A stretch of DNA of 64,000 nucleotides from Schistocerca nitens (GCF_023898315.1 NC_064619.1:305326150-305390149), one strand, 5' to 3'. Shown: positions 34,824 to 46,009, counted from the first letter of the stretch. Notes: generated from the letters alone by a model not told the origin. Numbers and translations: made by a program.

Positions 34824-35083
34824 AAAAAACTAAACTTTTCACGCGAAGGAAGACTTGAACCAAGAACCTCTCGTTCCGCAGCTGCTCACGCTAACCACGG
34901 GACCACGGCGCTCCTTAGCTGACACGGTCCTTGATGTTGCCTATATTGCGCATGGACTACTCAGTTTGTATATTTTGCTTATTTTTTTCATAGTTCCACA
35001 CAACTTCTTCCTGTTTTCTCGATTGATCTGTGTTCAGTTTTTCAAGGCCTATCCATTGTGTCAACTTATAACTAAATCTGAGG

Positions 35084-35279
35084 GGCCGGCCACGGTGGTC
35101 TCGCGGTTCTAGGCGCGCAGTCCGGAACCGTGCGACTGCTACGGTCGCAGGTTCGAATCCTGCCTCGGGCATGGATGAGTGTGATGTCCTTAGGTTAGTT
35201 GGGTTTAAGTAGTTCTAAGTTCTAGGGGACTAATGACCACAGCAGTTGAGTCCCATAGTTCTCAGAGCCATTTTGAACC
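35084..35279 (+). repeat. Type A SINE inside MITE arm, with TSD
   Basis: A full type A head (GGCCGGCCACGGTGGTCTCG, B box GGTTCGAATCC) and common tail. The TSD AAATCTGAGG lies at 35074-35083 and 35280-35289. Inserted in the right arm of the MITE, so it is younger than the MITE. Confidence 0.9.
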
Positions 35280-35430
35280 AAATCTGAGGGGGGTGCGATG
35301 GGGAGGTTCCCTTGTAAGTACAAATGACAGCTCCGCCAATACACTGACCTTTTTACGCCTTGTATACGCCATACTACCGCCGTCTGTGTATAACATATCA
35401 GGATCCCATGACTTTTGTCTCCTCAGTAGA

Positions 35431-36356
35431 GAGCGTGCAACAAAAAGGTATGGCCAAAGTTTAAGGAAACATTCTGCACACGTAAATAAATAAAACGTGT
35501 TATGTGGACGTGGGTCTGGAAACACTCTGTTTCTAGATTATATGTCATATTATAATGCTGTTCATAATCACATTATACGTGGGAAACACACAGAAACAGA
35601 GTGTAACATGAAACGTTTTCTTACATGAAATCTTCAAAGTACACTCATAGTTACCTTTGGTTAGAATGTACAGTAGACTGTAATTCTTTGGTTCACCGCC
35701 AGTGTTTGTCGTTCCCAATGAGCAAAGATAATGTTGCATTATAACTCATTTCATTGCTTGTATTGACCTGCGAAAGTAGACGGCATCAGCTGCTTGATGT
35801 TCATCTCGGACAGTGCAAGCACGTAGCATCAACTGTTTAAGGTTCATCAACGACTTGGTTTTCGGTGTAGTGCTATGTAAGTGTATTCAGACGGGATGAA
35901 CACTAAACCGTTTATGTTATCTGCTTGATGCTAGTTGAGGAATGAAGTTAGGTGCATGTCAATAAAAGCAATGAAGTTAATCACTTGTCAACACTGGCAG
36001 TAAAGTCAGTTGCATGCCGACACATGCAATGAAGTCAGTCAGATATGCCTTCGTTATCCTCGTTAAATTAGAATAACCAACACTGACGGCGAACCTAAGA
36101 ACTAGAATGTACTGTACATTCTAACGAAGATGTAACTAAGAGGGTACTTTGAACATTTTTGTAAGAAAACGTTTCATGTATGCTGGTACGTTCTGTTTCT
36201 GTGTGTTTCCATGATTATTGGGATTGCCAGAGAAACAGAAAATTGAAATGAGGCGTTTCTAGACCCATGTCCGTATAACAGACTTCATTCCTCTATGCGT
36301 GTGGAATGTTTCTGAAAGTTTGAACCTTCGCTTTTATTACTCCCTTTTACACCCTG
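35431..36356. mobile_element. Non-autonomous foldback related to DD41D mariner ends
   Basis: The left end AACAAAAAGGTATGGCCAAA and right end GGAATGTTTCTGAAAGTTTG...ACACCCTG match the TIRs of the DD41D element at 51051-52565. About 400-bp arms are inverted copies: GGAAACACACAGAAACAG at 35582 against CTGTTTCTGTGTGTTTCC at 36193; ATGAAACGTTTTCTTACA at 35607 against TGTAAGAAAACGTTTCAT at 36161; TTAGAATGTACAGTAGA against its complement near 36115. It has no transposase. Confidence 0.75.
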
Positions 36357-38450
36357 GGTCAAAGTGTGTGCTGTGTTGTTGTAATCATGTGGATAACATT
36401 CTATAGATATCGCGAAAATGTCTCTGGTAGACGTATAACTCAAAGTTCTCATGTGAGAATGGTGCTGTCAGATATCCATACCACAAAGGAGCGTTGAATC
36501 TCCGGTATTAGGATGCTGAAGCTAATAATATTTCATCTTTTCATTAATAAATACTCTGTCTTCAGTTATAACCCTATGCACTTATGACAGGTTTCTACGA
36601 ATTTGTTCGAAATGCAGTTATCGCACATTGCGTGATATTTTTGCTTAGTAATTTCCTTGCGGACAGTTTAGTGCTTTAATTTAGACAATGCTCTACAAAA
36701 TAATAAGATATTATTTCGTGGGCAGGCGCTTTTAAGACGTTCCCTGGAACAAAGGGCAGAAATATATCTTATACAATCAGTATCCGGTATCTCCATTCGT
36801 TCTCCCAGAAAAAGGAACCTTTTCTTTCAGCGTGATAATCTACCTTCAGCGGTTTTCTTCCGTTCCTCTTTAGTGAGAATGCTGAAGTTAAATAACGAAT
36901 AATAATCAGTTTTAAATATAAAGTAGCTAACCGGGACAAAACAACTTTTAACTAGTGGCCAGCACTGATCACACTCAGTAGCCGACAACAAACAGAAAAG
37001 GCGGCCCTACGCGGGGTGTTCCGGGAGGAAAAGCCAATATTCTGGGAGGAGACAGAATTTGCCATATAAATGTTTATCTGCGTAAATCTCCATTTCGATT
37101 GGTTTCAGAAACAAATGGTTGTAAAAGTTAACTCTAAATCTTACATGGTTTTGTTTTATTTATCTTGGTGTTTTAATTACTGTTATTTATTCATTAGATT
37201 GGAAATTTAGAGCAGTTGACATTACGTCTTCAACAGGTTGCAATAAATTTCCTGCAGTTCGCAACGCAATTTCTAGTCTACTCAATGTTTAACAACAATA
37301 TTGGAAAAAGTTCACAATCAACTTCAGTTCACTTTTGGCACTTGGTAGGAAATATTATGTTACGTGTTGCATGTACATCTCCGTGCTTCTCCGTAAATGC
37401 AGGAATGACCATTATGCGACCTAGCAGTTTATTGTTAGTACCCAACTTTGTTATTCTTCTGCATTTTTCTCAGGCCACGGAAAAGTGCAAAGACTAATCG
37501 AATTATCTTACGTCTGATGACCTTGGACTTCAGTGCGCCAATTAGTGAACGCTTGCTTCACATGTATAGAGGTTTCGTGATACTGGAAATGCACTGTATC
37601 CAATATAACAGAATTTCCTAAAATACATGTAAACCGCGTCCTATAATTCGATTCTCCATAAAAGCAATGTGTGGAGAACAGAGTGTATTACGTTACACGC
37701 ACATTGATGGACAAAGTGAATTGCATATTGGATCACGGAACACATCAAGTGAAATGTGTTCAACGTAGATGGTCTTTCGGAAGGCATGGCATGTGTATAT
37801 GAAATTGTTCGTTCGAATCACCATTTCTAAGACTTTCCGAAATACTGACCTGTGTTATTGGTATAACCAGTATGTGAGGATAGATATAAATCAAATATAG
37901 AATTTCTAAAGCTCTAAATGTTAGGAAAGAAGGCGTTTGACCCCACATGGAATTTAGCGAAACTCTGTCTGGTAATAGCAGTAGCGTTTCAGTATTTTTT
38001 ACGCTCACATCAGTGAAAGACAAATGATTTTATTTGGTAGCTGTATTTCAGAATCGTTAGGAAGATTTCAAAGAATATGCTTCCCACTGTCCTCCGAAAC
38101 TGTTGGTATTGCGTGAAAGGAAGATGTTTGCCCCCTCCCCCTCTCTGTCTCGTCCCCCCTTTTTTTCTTTTGTGCCACTTATTTTTGGCGAAAGTGTTAG
38201 AAGTGTGCCTGTGACTGAAGTCAAGGTGGTGCGCACATCTTTTGAAAGATGTTACTTTCTCTCCTGAGGCAAAATGAGTTCCCCATCTCACCAACGATGT
38301 CATATCAAACTACAGAGGATGTGAAATAATATTCACTTTGCGTTTTCCGCCCTCCTGCAATATGTGGGTGCCCGCAGAGATATAAAAGAATTTGTCACGG
38401 GCATCGAATAGCCTTTGCTCCAACTTCTCTTTTTTTTTGCGTGGTTCTGA
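36357..38450. other. Unassigned AT-rich sequence
   Basis: I see no domain. GGGTGTTCCGGGAGGAAAAG at 37016-37035 faintly resembles the terminus of the 6402 foldback. Short open frames only. Confidence 0.3.
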
Positions 38451-38514
38451 ATAAATGTCTATCCGAGAAATGGGGTACTTGGAAGAGAGGTGTAGAGAAT
38501 GGAAGAGACTCGGG

Positions 38515-38590
38515 GCACACGAGGGTGACGTGGGAGGGGTGGGGGTAGGGGGAGAGAGAGGAGGGGAGGGGGGGGGGGGAAGGAGAAAGA
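38515..38590 (+). repeat. Purine-rich G-tract
   Basis: Many runs of three or more G, including one of about 13, on the plus strand; G-quadruplex potential. It lies at the edge of CpG-rich island 5. Confidence 0.8.
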
Positions 38591-38609
38591 GAAGAGCTCC
38601 GATATGGGA

Positions 38610-39060
38610 CGCGGCCCCGTGGAGCGGAAACGGGCGCTGAATTGTGTTTAATGGATTACCAGTGTTTTGAGAGCGCCATTGGCCGCGCCGCTTCCTTCAT
38701 GCATATTAATGCGGCGGCAGAGCCGGGGCGCTAGGGAGGGCCCAGGGCCGGGAATTTCATGCAACATTGACTCAAAATGGCGTCATTCGTCAGGCGGGCC
38801 GCGCCATTCGATTCAATTCTTGGAGAGGGAGGAGGCGCCGCTGCGGGGGCGTCGCGTCGGGTCGGTCAGAGCGCTGCTCGCCGCGCCGAGTCAGCAGGCC
38901 GCGCTGCGAGTCAGCCACCAGCCCCGCCTCGCTCGTAGCGCGTCCCGCAAATGCGGACGAACGGACGCCGCTGACGTCGCCTTCTCGAATCCGCCCGCTC
39001 CGGAGGAACGACCCCTCTCACGCCAGTGTCGCGGGTTCCATGGCGTACACTACAGCTGCC
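38610..39060. promoter_or_regulatory. CpG-rich island 5
   Basis: CpG-rich block with TTTAATGGATTACC, GAGCGCCATTGGCC, CATGCATATTAATGCGG and TCAAAATGGCGTCATTCG. Homeodomain-like TAAT and Pho/YY1-like GCCAT words occur together. Open frames on both strands have Arg/Ala/Pro-rich composition without domains. Confidence 0.45.
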
Positions 39061-39295
39061 CCAGGTCGCAGTGCCCATGAGCACGGCTTCCCTTATTCCG
39101 ATGTTACGGTCAATTACAAGTAACATGGCAGTTACGCCGTCTTTTGAGACTATATGAAGTCTTATTTTGATCAAACGCGTTCCACTTTATTTATAGCATT
39201 ATCGGTGCCAGTTTTTTTAATCCTACATTATTTCAGTGTGTTCTCCTATATCACTTTTAACATGCTGTATTGCATTACAGAGCATTTTGTATACT

Positions 39296-39812
39296 GGCAA
39301 TGGCAAGGAAATCGTTTCTGAAGAAGAGAAATTTGTTAACATCGGGTATAGATTTAAATGTCAGGAAGTCGTTTCTGAAAGTATTTGTATGGACTGTAGC
39401 CATGTATGGAAGTGAAACATGGACGATAACTAGTTTGGACAAGAAGAGAATAGAAGCTTTCGAAATGTGGTGCTACAGAAGAATGCTGAAGATAAGGTGG
39501 GTAGATCACGTAACTAATGAGGAGGTATTGAATAGCATTGGGGAGAAGAGAAGTTTGTGGCACAACTTGACTAGAAGAAGGGATCGGTTGGTAGGACATG
39601 TTTTGAGGCATCAAGGGATCACAAATTTAGCATTGGAGGGCAGCGTGGAGGGTAAAAATCGTAGAGGGAGACCAAGAGATGAATACACTAAGCAGATTCA
39701 GAAGGATGTAGGTTGCAGTAGGTACTGGGAGATGAAGAAGCTTGCACAGGATAGAGTAGCATGGAGAGCTGCATCAAACCAGTCTCAGGACTGAAGACCA
39801 CAACAACAACAA
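39296..39812 (+). pseudogene. RTE-like LINE 3' end, open frame
   Basis: The open frame 39270-39794 reads ARKSFLKKRNLLTSGIDLNV, FVWTVAMYGSETWTITSLDK, RRMLKIRWVDHVTNEEVLNS and LVGHVLRHQGITNLALEGSV, then DEYTKQIQKDVGCSRYWEMK. It ends with CTGAAGACCACAACAACAAC. Only the C-terminal part after the RT palm remains, without stops, so this is a relatively young but truncated copy. Confidence 0.85.
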
Positions 39813-39984
39813 CAACCATATTCACCGCGTAGTTAGGTGTTTTTTGTTTCGATTGCGCGGTATACAGTCGCTGAAGACAGCATAATCCCCTTATTACTTG
39901 TAAAACTGCGACTGCGTAAGAGAGACATCAAAAATAAAAGCGCAGTTGCTATAGTTGTTTGTTTAGATACTTTTGAGAATAAAA

Positions 39985-40410
39985 TTCTGTCGTTAGTTGC
40001 AAATATATTTTTATTTCGTTTTACCGGTTTCGACAAACAGTTTTTTCATCTTCAGAAGTCCACAAAATTAGGGATGTTATAAATCTTTAGACCCTGGCTT
40101 AACATTTATATGAAGTATAGCAGGTATATTACAGAAACTTAGTACTGGTTTGGTAGTTGTCAGTATCTTCTTCATACGAACATAATCCCATGTTATGTCC
40201 TAAAATGTATACATTGTACGTGATTACTGTAAACAATGAGTATACTGACTTCTGATAAACCAATACTAAGTAAGCTTATGCAATATATTTCTTATACTTT
40301 ACATAAATGAACAGCCAAGGTCTAAAGATTTACAATATGACTGATTTTTTAGGTTTCTAAAGTTAACAAATTAATTTGGCGAAACAGGTAAAGCGAAATA
40401 AAAACGCGCA
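39985..40410. mobile_element. Small inverted-arm element with hammerhead-like motif
   Basis: Left part: ATTTCGTTTTACCGGTTTCG, a minus-strand CTGAAGATG...GAAACCGGTAA motif (40023-40055), then TAAATCTTTAGACC (40080). Right part mirrored: GGTCTAAAGATTTA (40319-40332) and GGCGAAACAGGTAAAGCGAA near 40378. The inner arms (40076-40160 and 40240-40340) pair over about 85 bp with mismatches. Non-coding. Confidence 0.65.
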
Positions 40411-40439
40411 TGAAATGTAGTTACGATTATAAAGAACCA

Positions 40440-40555
40440 TCAGCCGTGTAAGAGGACGACGACAGCGAAAACTTGTACCCAGTCGGGATTCGAACCCGGT
40501 TTTCCCACTTACCGCGAACGGTAGTCTTCTCATTTTGCTACCGCACAACTGCTGC
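40440..40555 (-). repeat. tRNA-like SINE head, degenerate
   Basis: The minus strand has GTGCGGTAGCAAAATGAG (A-box-like), GGGTTCGAATCCCGACTGGG (B box) and a tail ACAAGTTTTCGC. It is not one of the clear SINE classes here. Origin as a tRNA-derived repeat is likely; a true tRNA gene is not supported by the cloverleaf. Confidence 0.5.
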
Positions 40556-40935
40556 CAACATCCAAGCTTCCAGATAAAATCAACCATGTGTCTACAGCGT
40601 GTACTTTAGCTCCATTATGTGTATTTCCATACAGGGGAGGCAATTTACTCGAAAGTCGCTTGCCCAATGTCGAAGGATAAATACGATAGTGCTGTGCCTG
40701 TGGTATTCCGAATTGCGATGCAACATTCCCTTGGACAGGCATGCATGTCCGAAGGCATGTCAAAGGAAGATTGAATCGTAATTAGGAATAACACAGACAC
40801 TGCAATCTCGTGCATGTCGTAAATAAAACTATATTTGCAACTTGCGGCAATATTTTATTCTGAAATACGTACTACAGTTGCTGAATATTAAATCTACGAC
40901 TGAATTTTTTTATTTATTTATCTAAAATCTGCTAA

Positions 40936-41812
40936 CAAGGGAAACACCCCGTGGCACCTCTCTCAGATTAAATGGTAAGGTGGTGGAGTGGATAGACCGT
41001 TAAAAACTGAACACAGATCAAGCATGCAAACAGGAATATGTACTTAACTATGAAAAAAGAACCAAAATCGAAACAGTTAACGGTCCAAGCTGAAGATGTA
41101 CAGCACGTATGAAGCGCAATAAGCCGCAGTGTTGTGGTTCTGTGGTCACGGTGTTGGGCTGTAACATGGGAGATCCCTGTTCAAATATTGCTAGCGCACT
41201 TACTTTCCTGCACAAAATTATTAACTGTCCGTCCAGTCATTACCACTGTAATCAAATTTCTGTCTGTGTACATCCTATTTGTTCTACACAAGTACCACAT
41301 GTTACGACTCTTGCGTGCCGTTTCGGAAGTTTTGACTCTTTAATTCCTTTATTGTAACATAGTTCACACCCGTTTGTTTGTTGTTTTCATTACTGTGCGA
41401 GGTCTATGGGTCATCTCGCCTGTCTCACTATTCATCACATTTACTTTGTGAAGGTAATGTATTCGTACCACATGACGTGTACTCTATAACCAACGTATAG
41501 CATAGCATATAACTTCCAAGATTACACAAGGAGAACAGACACGTTAAGGATCGGACGGAAAGTTCAAAATTTTGTCAAAAGAAAAACGGGTCACGAGAGA
41601 GATTTCAACGCGGATCTCCCCCGTTGCAGCCCGACTCCGTCATCAGATACCCACGAATCTTGGCTCGTTCACTGTTTCTATTTTGCTTCTTTTTCCACAG
41701 TTCAGTTCACTTTCTTCGTGTTTCCGTGGTTTTGGGGTTCAGTTTTCGACGGGCTGTTCACTGGGCCATTTTACCTCGAAATCTGAGCGGGGTGCGGTGG
41801 GGTGATTCCTTG
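40936..41812. mobile_element. Harbinger-like MITE, second copy, TAA duplication
   Basis: Left CAAGGGAAACACCCCG and right GGGGTGATTCCTTG termini, flanked by TAA at 40933-40935 and 41813-41815. The subterminal CTCTCAGATTAAATGG / AAATCTGAGCGGGGTGCGG and internal AAAACTGAACACAGATCAAG match the MITE at 33890. It contains tRNA-like GTTCTGTGGTCACGGTG / GATCCCTGTTCAAAT. Older and less symmetric than the first copy. Confidence 0.75.
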
Positions 41813-41815
41813 TAA

Positions 41816-42135
41816 GATCTACGGGATTCAACTAACAAGGAGACAATCAGAACTGTTAATCACGAATTATTATGAATTTTAGATATGCTATCTCAGAGAC
41901 CTTTCCTCAGCACCTGGCTCGCTTCTTTTCATGTGACGGTCCTATATTTCAGAGAAAATCGATGTTGAAATCTTATGTGCAACATTTGTACCTGCCACGT
42001 TAGTCGTGCTTTGACGTAGCGAGCGTAGTGCAGCTCGTTACGATCTCAAATACCGCCAGTGCTTTTTCTCAATTTCGTTACACAGTACCATGCGAAATTA
42101 TTAAAAAATAATTTTCGTCTTAGTGCCTTCATTAA
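41816..42135. other. Unassigned sequence
   Basis: CTAACAAGGAGAC at 41831 resembles another Harbinger-like terminus, but no partner end was found. Nothing else seen. Confidence 0.3.
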
Positions 42136-43092
42136 TAAATTAATCGTTACAGCGAACTTTTTTCAAACATTTATTACGTTCGTTGCAGAACCGTCTTACT
42201 CGCTGTCGCACCAATTGCTGAGCTAGAACAGAATTCTAGATGGAACAGTATTTGTCGTAGAAGCAACGAAAACACAAATTCATAGAGGACCATGCACATT
42301 TAATGAAAGCCTGCAGAAACACAGATTTCTGAGAAGCGACTTCGAAGGGAACCACGTGTAATTAATCATTTCTGCGAAAGTAGCTGTACTAAACTGATGC
42401 AGATTTGAAGAGTATATTTTTATGGAATCCTTTCTTGAAGTGATTTCTCTATTAATTTTTAGCAGTCCGCAGCTCGTGGTCGTGCGGTAGCGTTCTCGCT
42501 TCCCACGCCCGGGTTCCCGGGTTCGATTCCCGGCGGGGCCAGGGATTTTCTCTTCCTCGTGATGACTGGGCGTTGTGTGCTGTCCTTAGGTTAGTTAGCT
42601 TTAAGTAGTTCTAAGTTCTAGGGGACTGATGACCATAGATGTTAAGTCCCATAGTGCTCAGAGTCATTTGAACAATTTTTAGTTTTTAGCAAATCATAAA
42701 TATTTCGAATCTTTTTCGTGAATATTTTAACTTGCTTGCAAAAATGAAGAGCACATAGTTGGCAAAGTAGAGTCTATTTGCGTGAGATGATTTATGAATA
42801 ATTTTGTGTGACATGTACCGTTTAATGATATTCTGTGCGGCGACATTGACATAGAGTAAGTACACGGGCAGGAGTTGATCCCGAACCGACAGCATCGCAG
42901 CCCCGAATCTTAGCCAATGTAATACGCTCGCTTGGTCGCAACAGTGTTAGCTTTACCGATTTATAGGAGATACACATAAAACTTCAGTATCGATTTTATG
43001 GTCAACTATGGGTCGTCGCATGAAAAGTCGCTATCCAGGTGCTCAGAGCAGGTCTCTGTACTTCGTACCTAAGACTCATCAAAATCCTTGAT
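42136..43092 (+). repeat. Tandem duplication, unit 1 (957 bp)
   Basis: From TAAATTAATCGTTACAGCG to CAAAATCCTTGAT. It repeats head-to-tail at 43093-44051 with only about nine or ten differences (roughly 99% identity). It includes a complete type B SINE. Non-coding; matching 69-codon minus-strand frames in both units are without motifs. Confidence 0.92.
42463..42673 (+). repeat. Type B SINE in duplication unit 1, with TSD
   Basis: tRNA-Gly-like head (GCTCGTGGTCGTGCGGTAGC, TTCCCACG, B box GGTTCGATTCC) and the common tail. The TSD AATTTTTAG lies at 42454-42462 and 42674-42682. Confidence 0.88.
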
Positions 43093-44051
43093 TAAATTAA
43101 TTGTTACAGCGAACTTTTTTTCAAATATTTATTACGTTCGTTGCAGAACCGTCTTACTCACTGTCGCACCAATTGCTGAGCTAGAACAGAATTCTAGATG
43201 GAACAGTATTTGTCGTAGAAGCAACGAAAACACAAATTCATAGAGGACCATGCACATTTAATGAAAGCCTTGCAGAAACACAGATTTCTGAGAAGCGACT
43301 TCGAAGGGAACCACGTGTAATTAATCATTTCTGCGAAAGTAGCTGTACTAAACTGATGCAGATTTGAAGAGTATATTTTTATGGAATCCTTTCTTGAAGA
43401 GATTTCTCTATTAATTTTTAGCAGTCCGCAGCTCGTGGTTGTGCGGTAGCGTTCTCGCTTCCCACGCCCGGGTTCCCGGGTTCGATTCCCGGCGGGGCCA
43501 GGGATTTTCTCTCCCTCGTGATGACTGGGCGTTGTGTGCTGTCCTTAGGTTAGTTAGCTTTAAGTAGTTCTAAGTTCTAGGGGACTGATGACCATAGATG
43601 TTAAGTCCCATAGTGCTCAGAGTCATTTGAACAATTTTTAGTTTTTAGCAAATCATAAATATTTCGAATCTTTTTCGTGAATATTTTAACTTGCTTGCAA
43701 AAATGAAGAGCACATAGTTGGCAAAGTAGAGTCTATTTGCGTGAGATGATTTATGAATAATTTTGTGTGACATGTACCGTTTAATGATATTCTGTGCGAC
43801 GACATTGACATAGAGTAAGTACACGGGCAGGAGTTGATCCCGAACCGACAGCATCGCAGCCCCGAATCTTAGCCAATGTAATACGCTCGCTTGGTCGCAA
43901 CAGTGTTAGCTTTACCGATTTATAGGAGATACACATAAAACTTCAGTATCGATTTTATGGTCAACTATGGGTCGTCGCATGAAAAGTCGCTATCCAGGTG
44001 CTCAGAGCAGGTCTCTGTACTTCGTACCTAAGACTCATCAAAATCCTTGAT
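43093..44051 (+). repeat. Tandem duplication, unit 2 (959 bp)
   Basis: Second unit, 2 bp longer because of single-base insertions (T tract near 43120; CCTTGCAG near 43270). Confidence 0.92.
43422..43632 (+). repeat. Type B SINE in duplication unit 2
   Basis: Same SINE with the same flanking AATTTTTAG; two substitutions relative to unit 1 (GGTCGTG/GGTTGTG, CTCTTCC/CTCTCCC). It was copied by the duplication, not inserted independently. Confidence 0.88.
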
Positions 44052-44139
44052 TAATACGTGTGACGGTTACCTTGTGAGTTCTACAAGATCGAAATTTTAA
44101 AAAAGTTACAAATTTACAACGAAAGATTATTGTTACTGT

Positions 44140-45650
44140 GATCTCGAGTCCGAAGACTCGTTTGATTCAACTCTCCATGCTAGTTTGCCCTTTGCAAAGC
44201 CTGTTCATCCCTACTTAACCATTGGTACCTACATCAGTTTGGACCAAGCCTTGGTATAATTTTTACGCGCCACACGTCCCTCCATTACCAAACTGACAAA
44301 TCCCTGGTACTTCAGATTGTGATCTCTCAACCGATATCTTATTTTCAACCTGTATCAGAGTTTCTGCCTGAAACCATTATTTTATTAATTTTTTTTTATT
44401 GAAGTACCATTGGCTTTAGCGTGAAATCACCGATGCTTCGTAACATGTGGTTCATTGAGGTACTTCTACGAATGCAGTGCTTTGCAGTAATCACTTATAG
44501 CTTTCAGAGCAACTATCGAAGCAGAGATCGTGCTAAATGATTGTAGGAGATCGGGACATGTGTTTTTGTAATGTGTATTTCAGCTTGCTGCTTTTATGAC
44601 TGCTTTCGAAATACAAAATTTGGTAAATTTTAGACCTATTTACACTTGCTATTTAGGACTACAATTTTTTCTATGTGTTATAACAGGAACTTTCGAGATT
44701 TGGGATTGTGCCAAGGAAAGTATGAATTTCTTTCGAATATATGACATGAAATGAAGTATAGTTGAAAACCTTATGTTCTAGTGGTTCCAAAGTGAAACCA
44801 CTCCTTAAAACAATTAATTGTTGACTTTTTGCTAATTTCTTCTTGTATTCAATGCTTACCATGATAGTAAAAGTTAGTTTAGTGAAGATGTTTTAAAGTT
44901 GTATTTGTTTTCACATTGTTGTGACTCAAAGAGTTGCACATGTTGGGCCATCTTATTCTTTTCAGTTCTTTTCGGTTCAGTGTATCCTAATTAGTTATTT
45001 GATCATTCCATCTTATTTTCCTGTAGCACCACATCTCAAAGCTCCTTCTCTTCTTGTCTGCACTGTTTATAGTACACGTTTCACTTCTGTACAAGGCTAT
45101 ACTCAAACTAGAAATTTCCTGACTTTTAAAATTATATTCGATGTTAGAAAACTACTATTTATGAGAAACGCTTTCCTTCTCATTGACGGTCTTCGTTTTA
45201 CATTATCTCTACTTTGGCCATCTTCAGTTATTCTGCTGCTCAAATAACAAGACGCAACTACTATTTGTAGTGTATCATTTCTTAACCTAATTCTCTCACC
45301 AAGGCGTGATCTAATTCAGTTACATTCCGTTAACCTTGTTTCGTATTTGTTGATGTTCATTTTATCATTTCAAAAGATTGTTCATTCCACTCAACTTGTC
45401 TTCCGAGTCATTTGCCGTCTCAACGAGTTTACAAAGTTCATCATCACACCTCAAAAATTCAATTTCTTCTCCCTCTTTCCATATTTTCCCTGGTTCTCTT
45501 CACTCCTTACTCCGTGTACAGATGAGTAACATCTGGAACAGTCTACAGCCCTGTCTGAAACTCTCCTCAACTATTGCTTCCCTCTGATGTCCTCCGACTC
45601 TTGTAACTGTAGTCTGATTTCTGCATAAGTCATAGATAAATTTTTACAAC
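44140..45650 (-). pseudogene. RTE-like LINE, old degenerate copy
   Basis: The 3' portion at 44140-44340 resembles the complement of the family's DQ-RVAWRA...SLRT end. Resuming at about 44990-45650 are recognisable complements of the MWCYRRMLK, ETCTINS-like, KKRN, KMNINK and LTP-FNLY coding blocks, in the same order as the 18296-20450 element. The stretch 44340-44990 does not align and may be an insertion. Full of stops. Confidence 0.55.
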
Positions 45651-45687
45651 ATTGCACGTCACAAATTCAACAGAAAGTTACCATTAA

Positions 45688-46008
45688 TCAGTAACTCCAC
45701 AAAAAATAGTTTTGACACAGCAATACGCCTTCACAAAGATCTACATCAGTATCTAATATCCAATTAACAGCTTCAGAAGTAACTTCCAGAACATCATTCC
45801 ATTTCTCATAGTATCTTCTCTTAGAGCTCTGTTGGAAAATGTGGTCCAAACTCGGCGCTACTCCTCCGCAGTCACATTCAGGTTTATCGACGGTACCCTG
45901 TTCTTCAGGAACACTAGTTTTGGTGTGGCCTTTTCGGATATTGTTTAAGCGACACAAAATCTTTCTGTGTAGTTTGAACCCTGCCGTTGATAGAGAACGG
46001 GTCGTCAC
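45688..46008 (-). pseudogene. LINE C-terminal zinc-knuckle-like fragment
   Basis: The frame reads TRSLSTAGFKLHRKILCRLN, NIRKGHTKTSVPEEQGTVDK and PECDCGGVAPSLDHIFQQSS. The pattern R-W--L-R-R-GH ... C-CG ... DHI is the C-terminal block of many R1/I/Jockey-type polyproteins. The RT itself is not adjacent. Confidence 0.6.
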
Positions 46009-46009
46009 A

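Larger units (their letters stand above)
33890..35314. mobile_element. Harbinger-like foldback MITE with TAA duplication
   Basis: Termini CAAGGGAACCTCCCC and GGGGAGGTTCCCTTG, flanked by TAA (33887-33889 and 35315-35317). Arms of about 280 bp (33890-34170 and 34826-35314 minus the SINE) are nearly perfect inverted copies. A 3-bp TAA/TWA duplication is characteristic of PIF/Harbinger. Each arm has a tRNA-like stretch (CCGTGGTTAGCGTGAGC A-box-like; GGTTCAAGTCTTCC B-box-like). A second tRNA-like repeat (34577-34823) and a SINE (35084-35279) lie inside. Inserted in the Tc1 5' region. Confidence 0.82.
31750..35426 (-). mobile_element. Tc1-family transposon, inactive, with nested insertions
   Basis: Left terminus CGCTGAGGTGGCATAAG after TA (31748-31749); right terminus TCCCATGACTTTTGTCTCCTCAG before TA (35427-35428): TIRs of the CTGAGGTGACAAAAG type. 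The transposase is on the minus strand and starts at ATG 33853-33851 (MAARQE, then a stop, LERGM). The frame at 33263-33505 retains WTRDCICWNLNHWKVVAWSN and DSRFQLLRADGRVRK, the DESRF first-Asp block of Tc1. Insertions at 31912-32987 and 33890-35314 account for most of the 3.7 kb; the element itself is about 1.2 kb. Confidence 0.85.

Noticed and set aside
38667..39174. Open frames of 137, 118 and 87 codons around CpG island 5
   Set aside because: Same composition effect; three overlapping frames cannot all be real and none has a motif.
42686..43854. Two identical 69-codon minus-strand frames
   Set aside because: They are identical only because the DNA is tandemly duplicated; no motif or codon signal.
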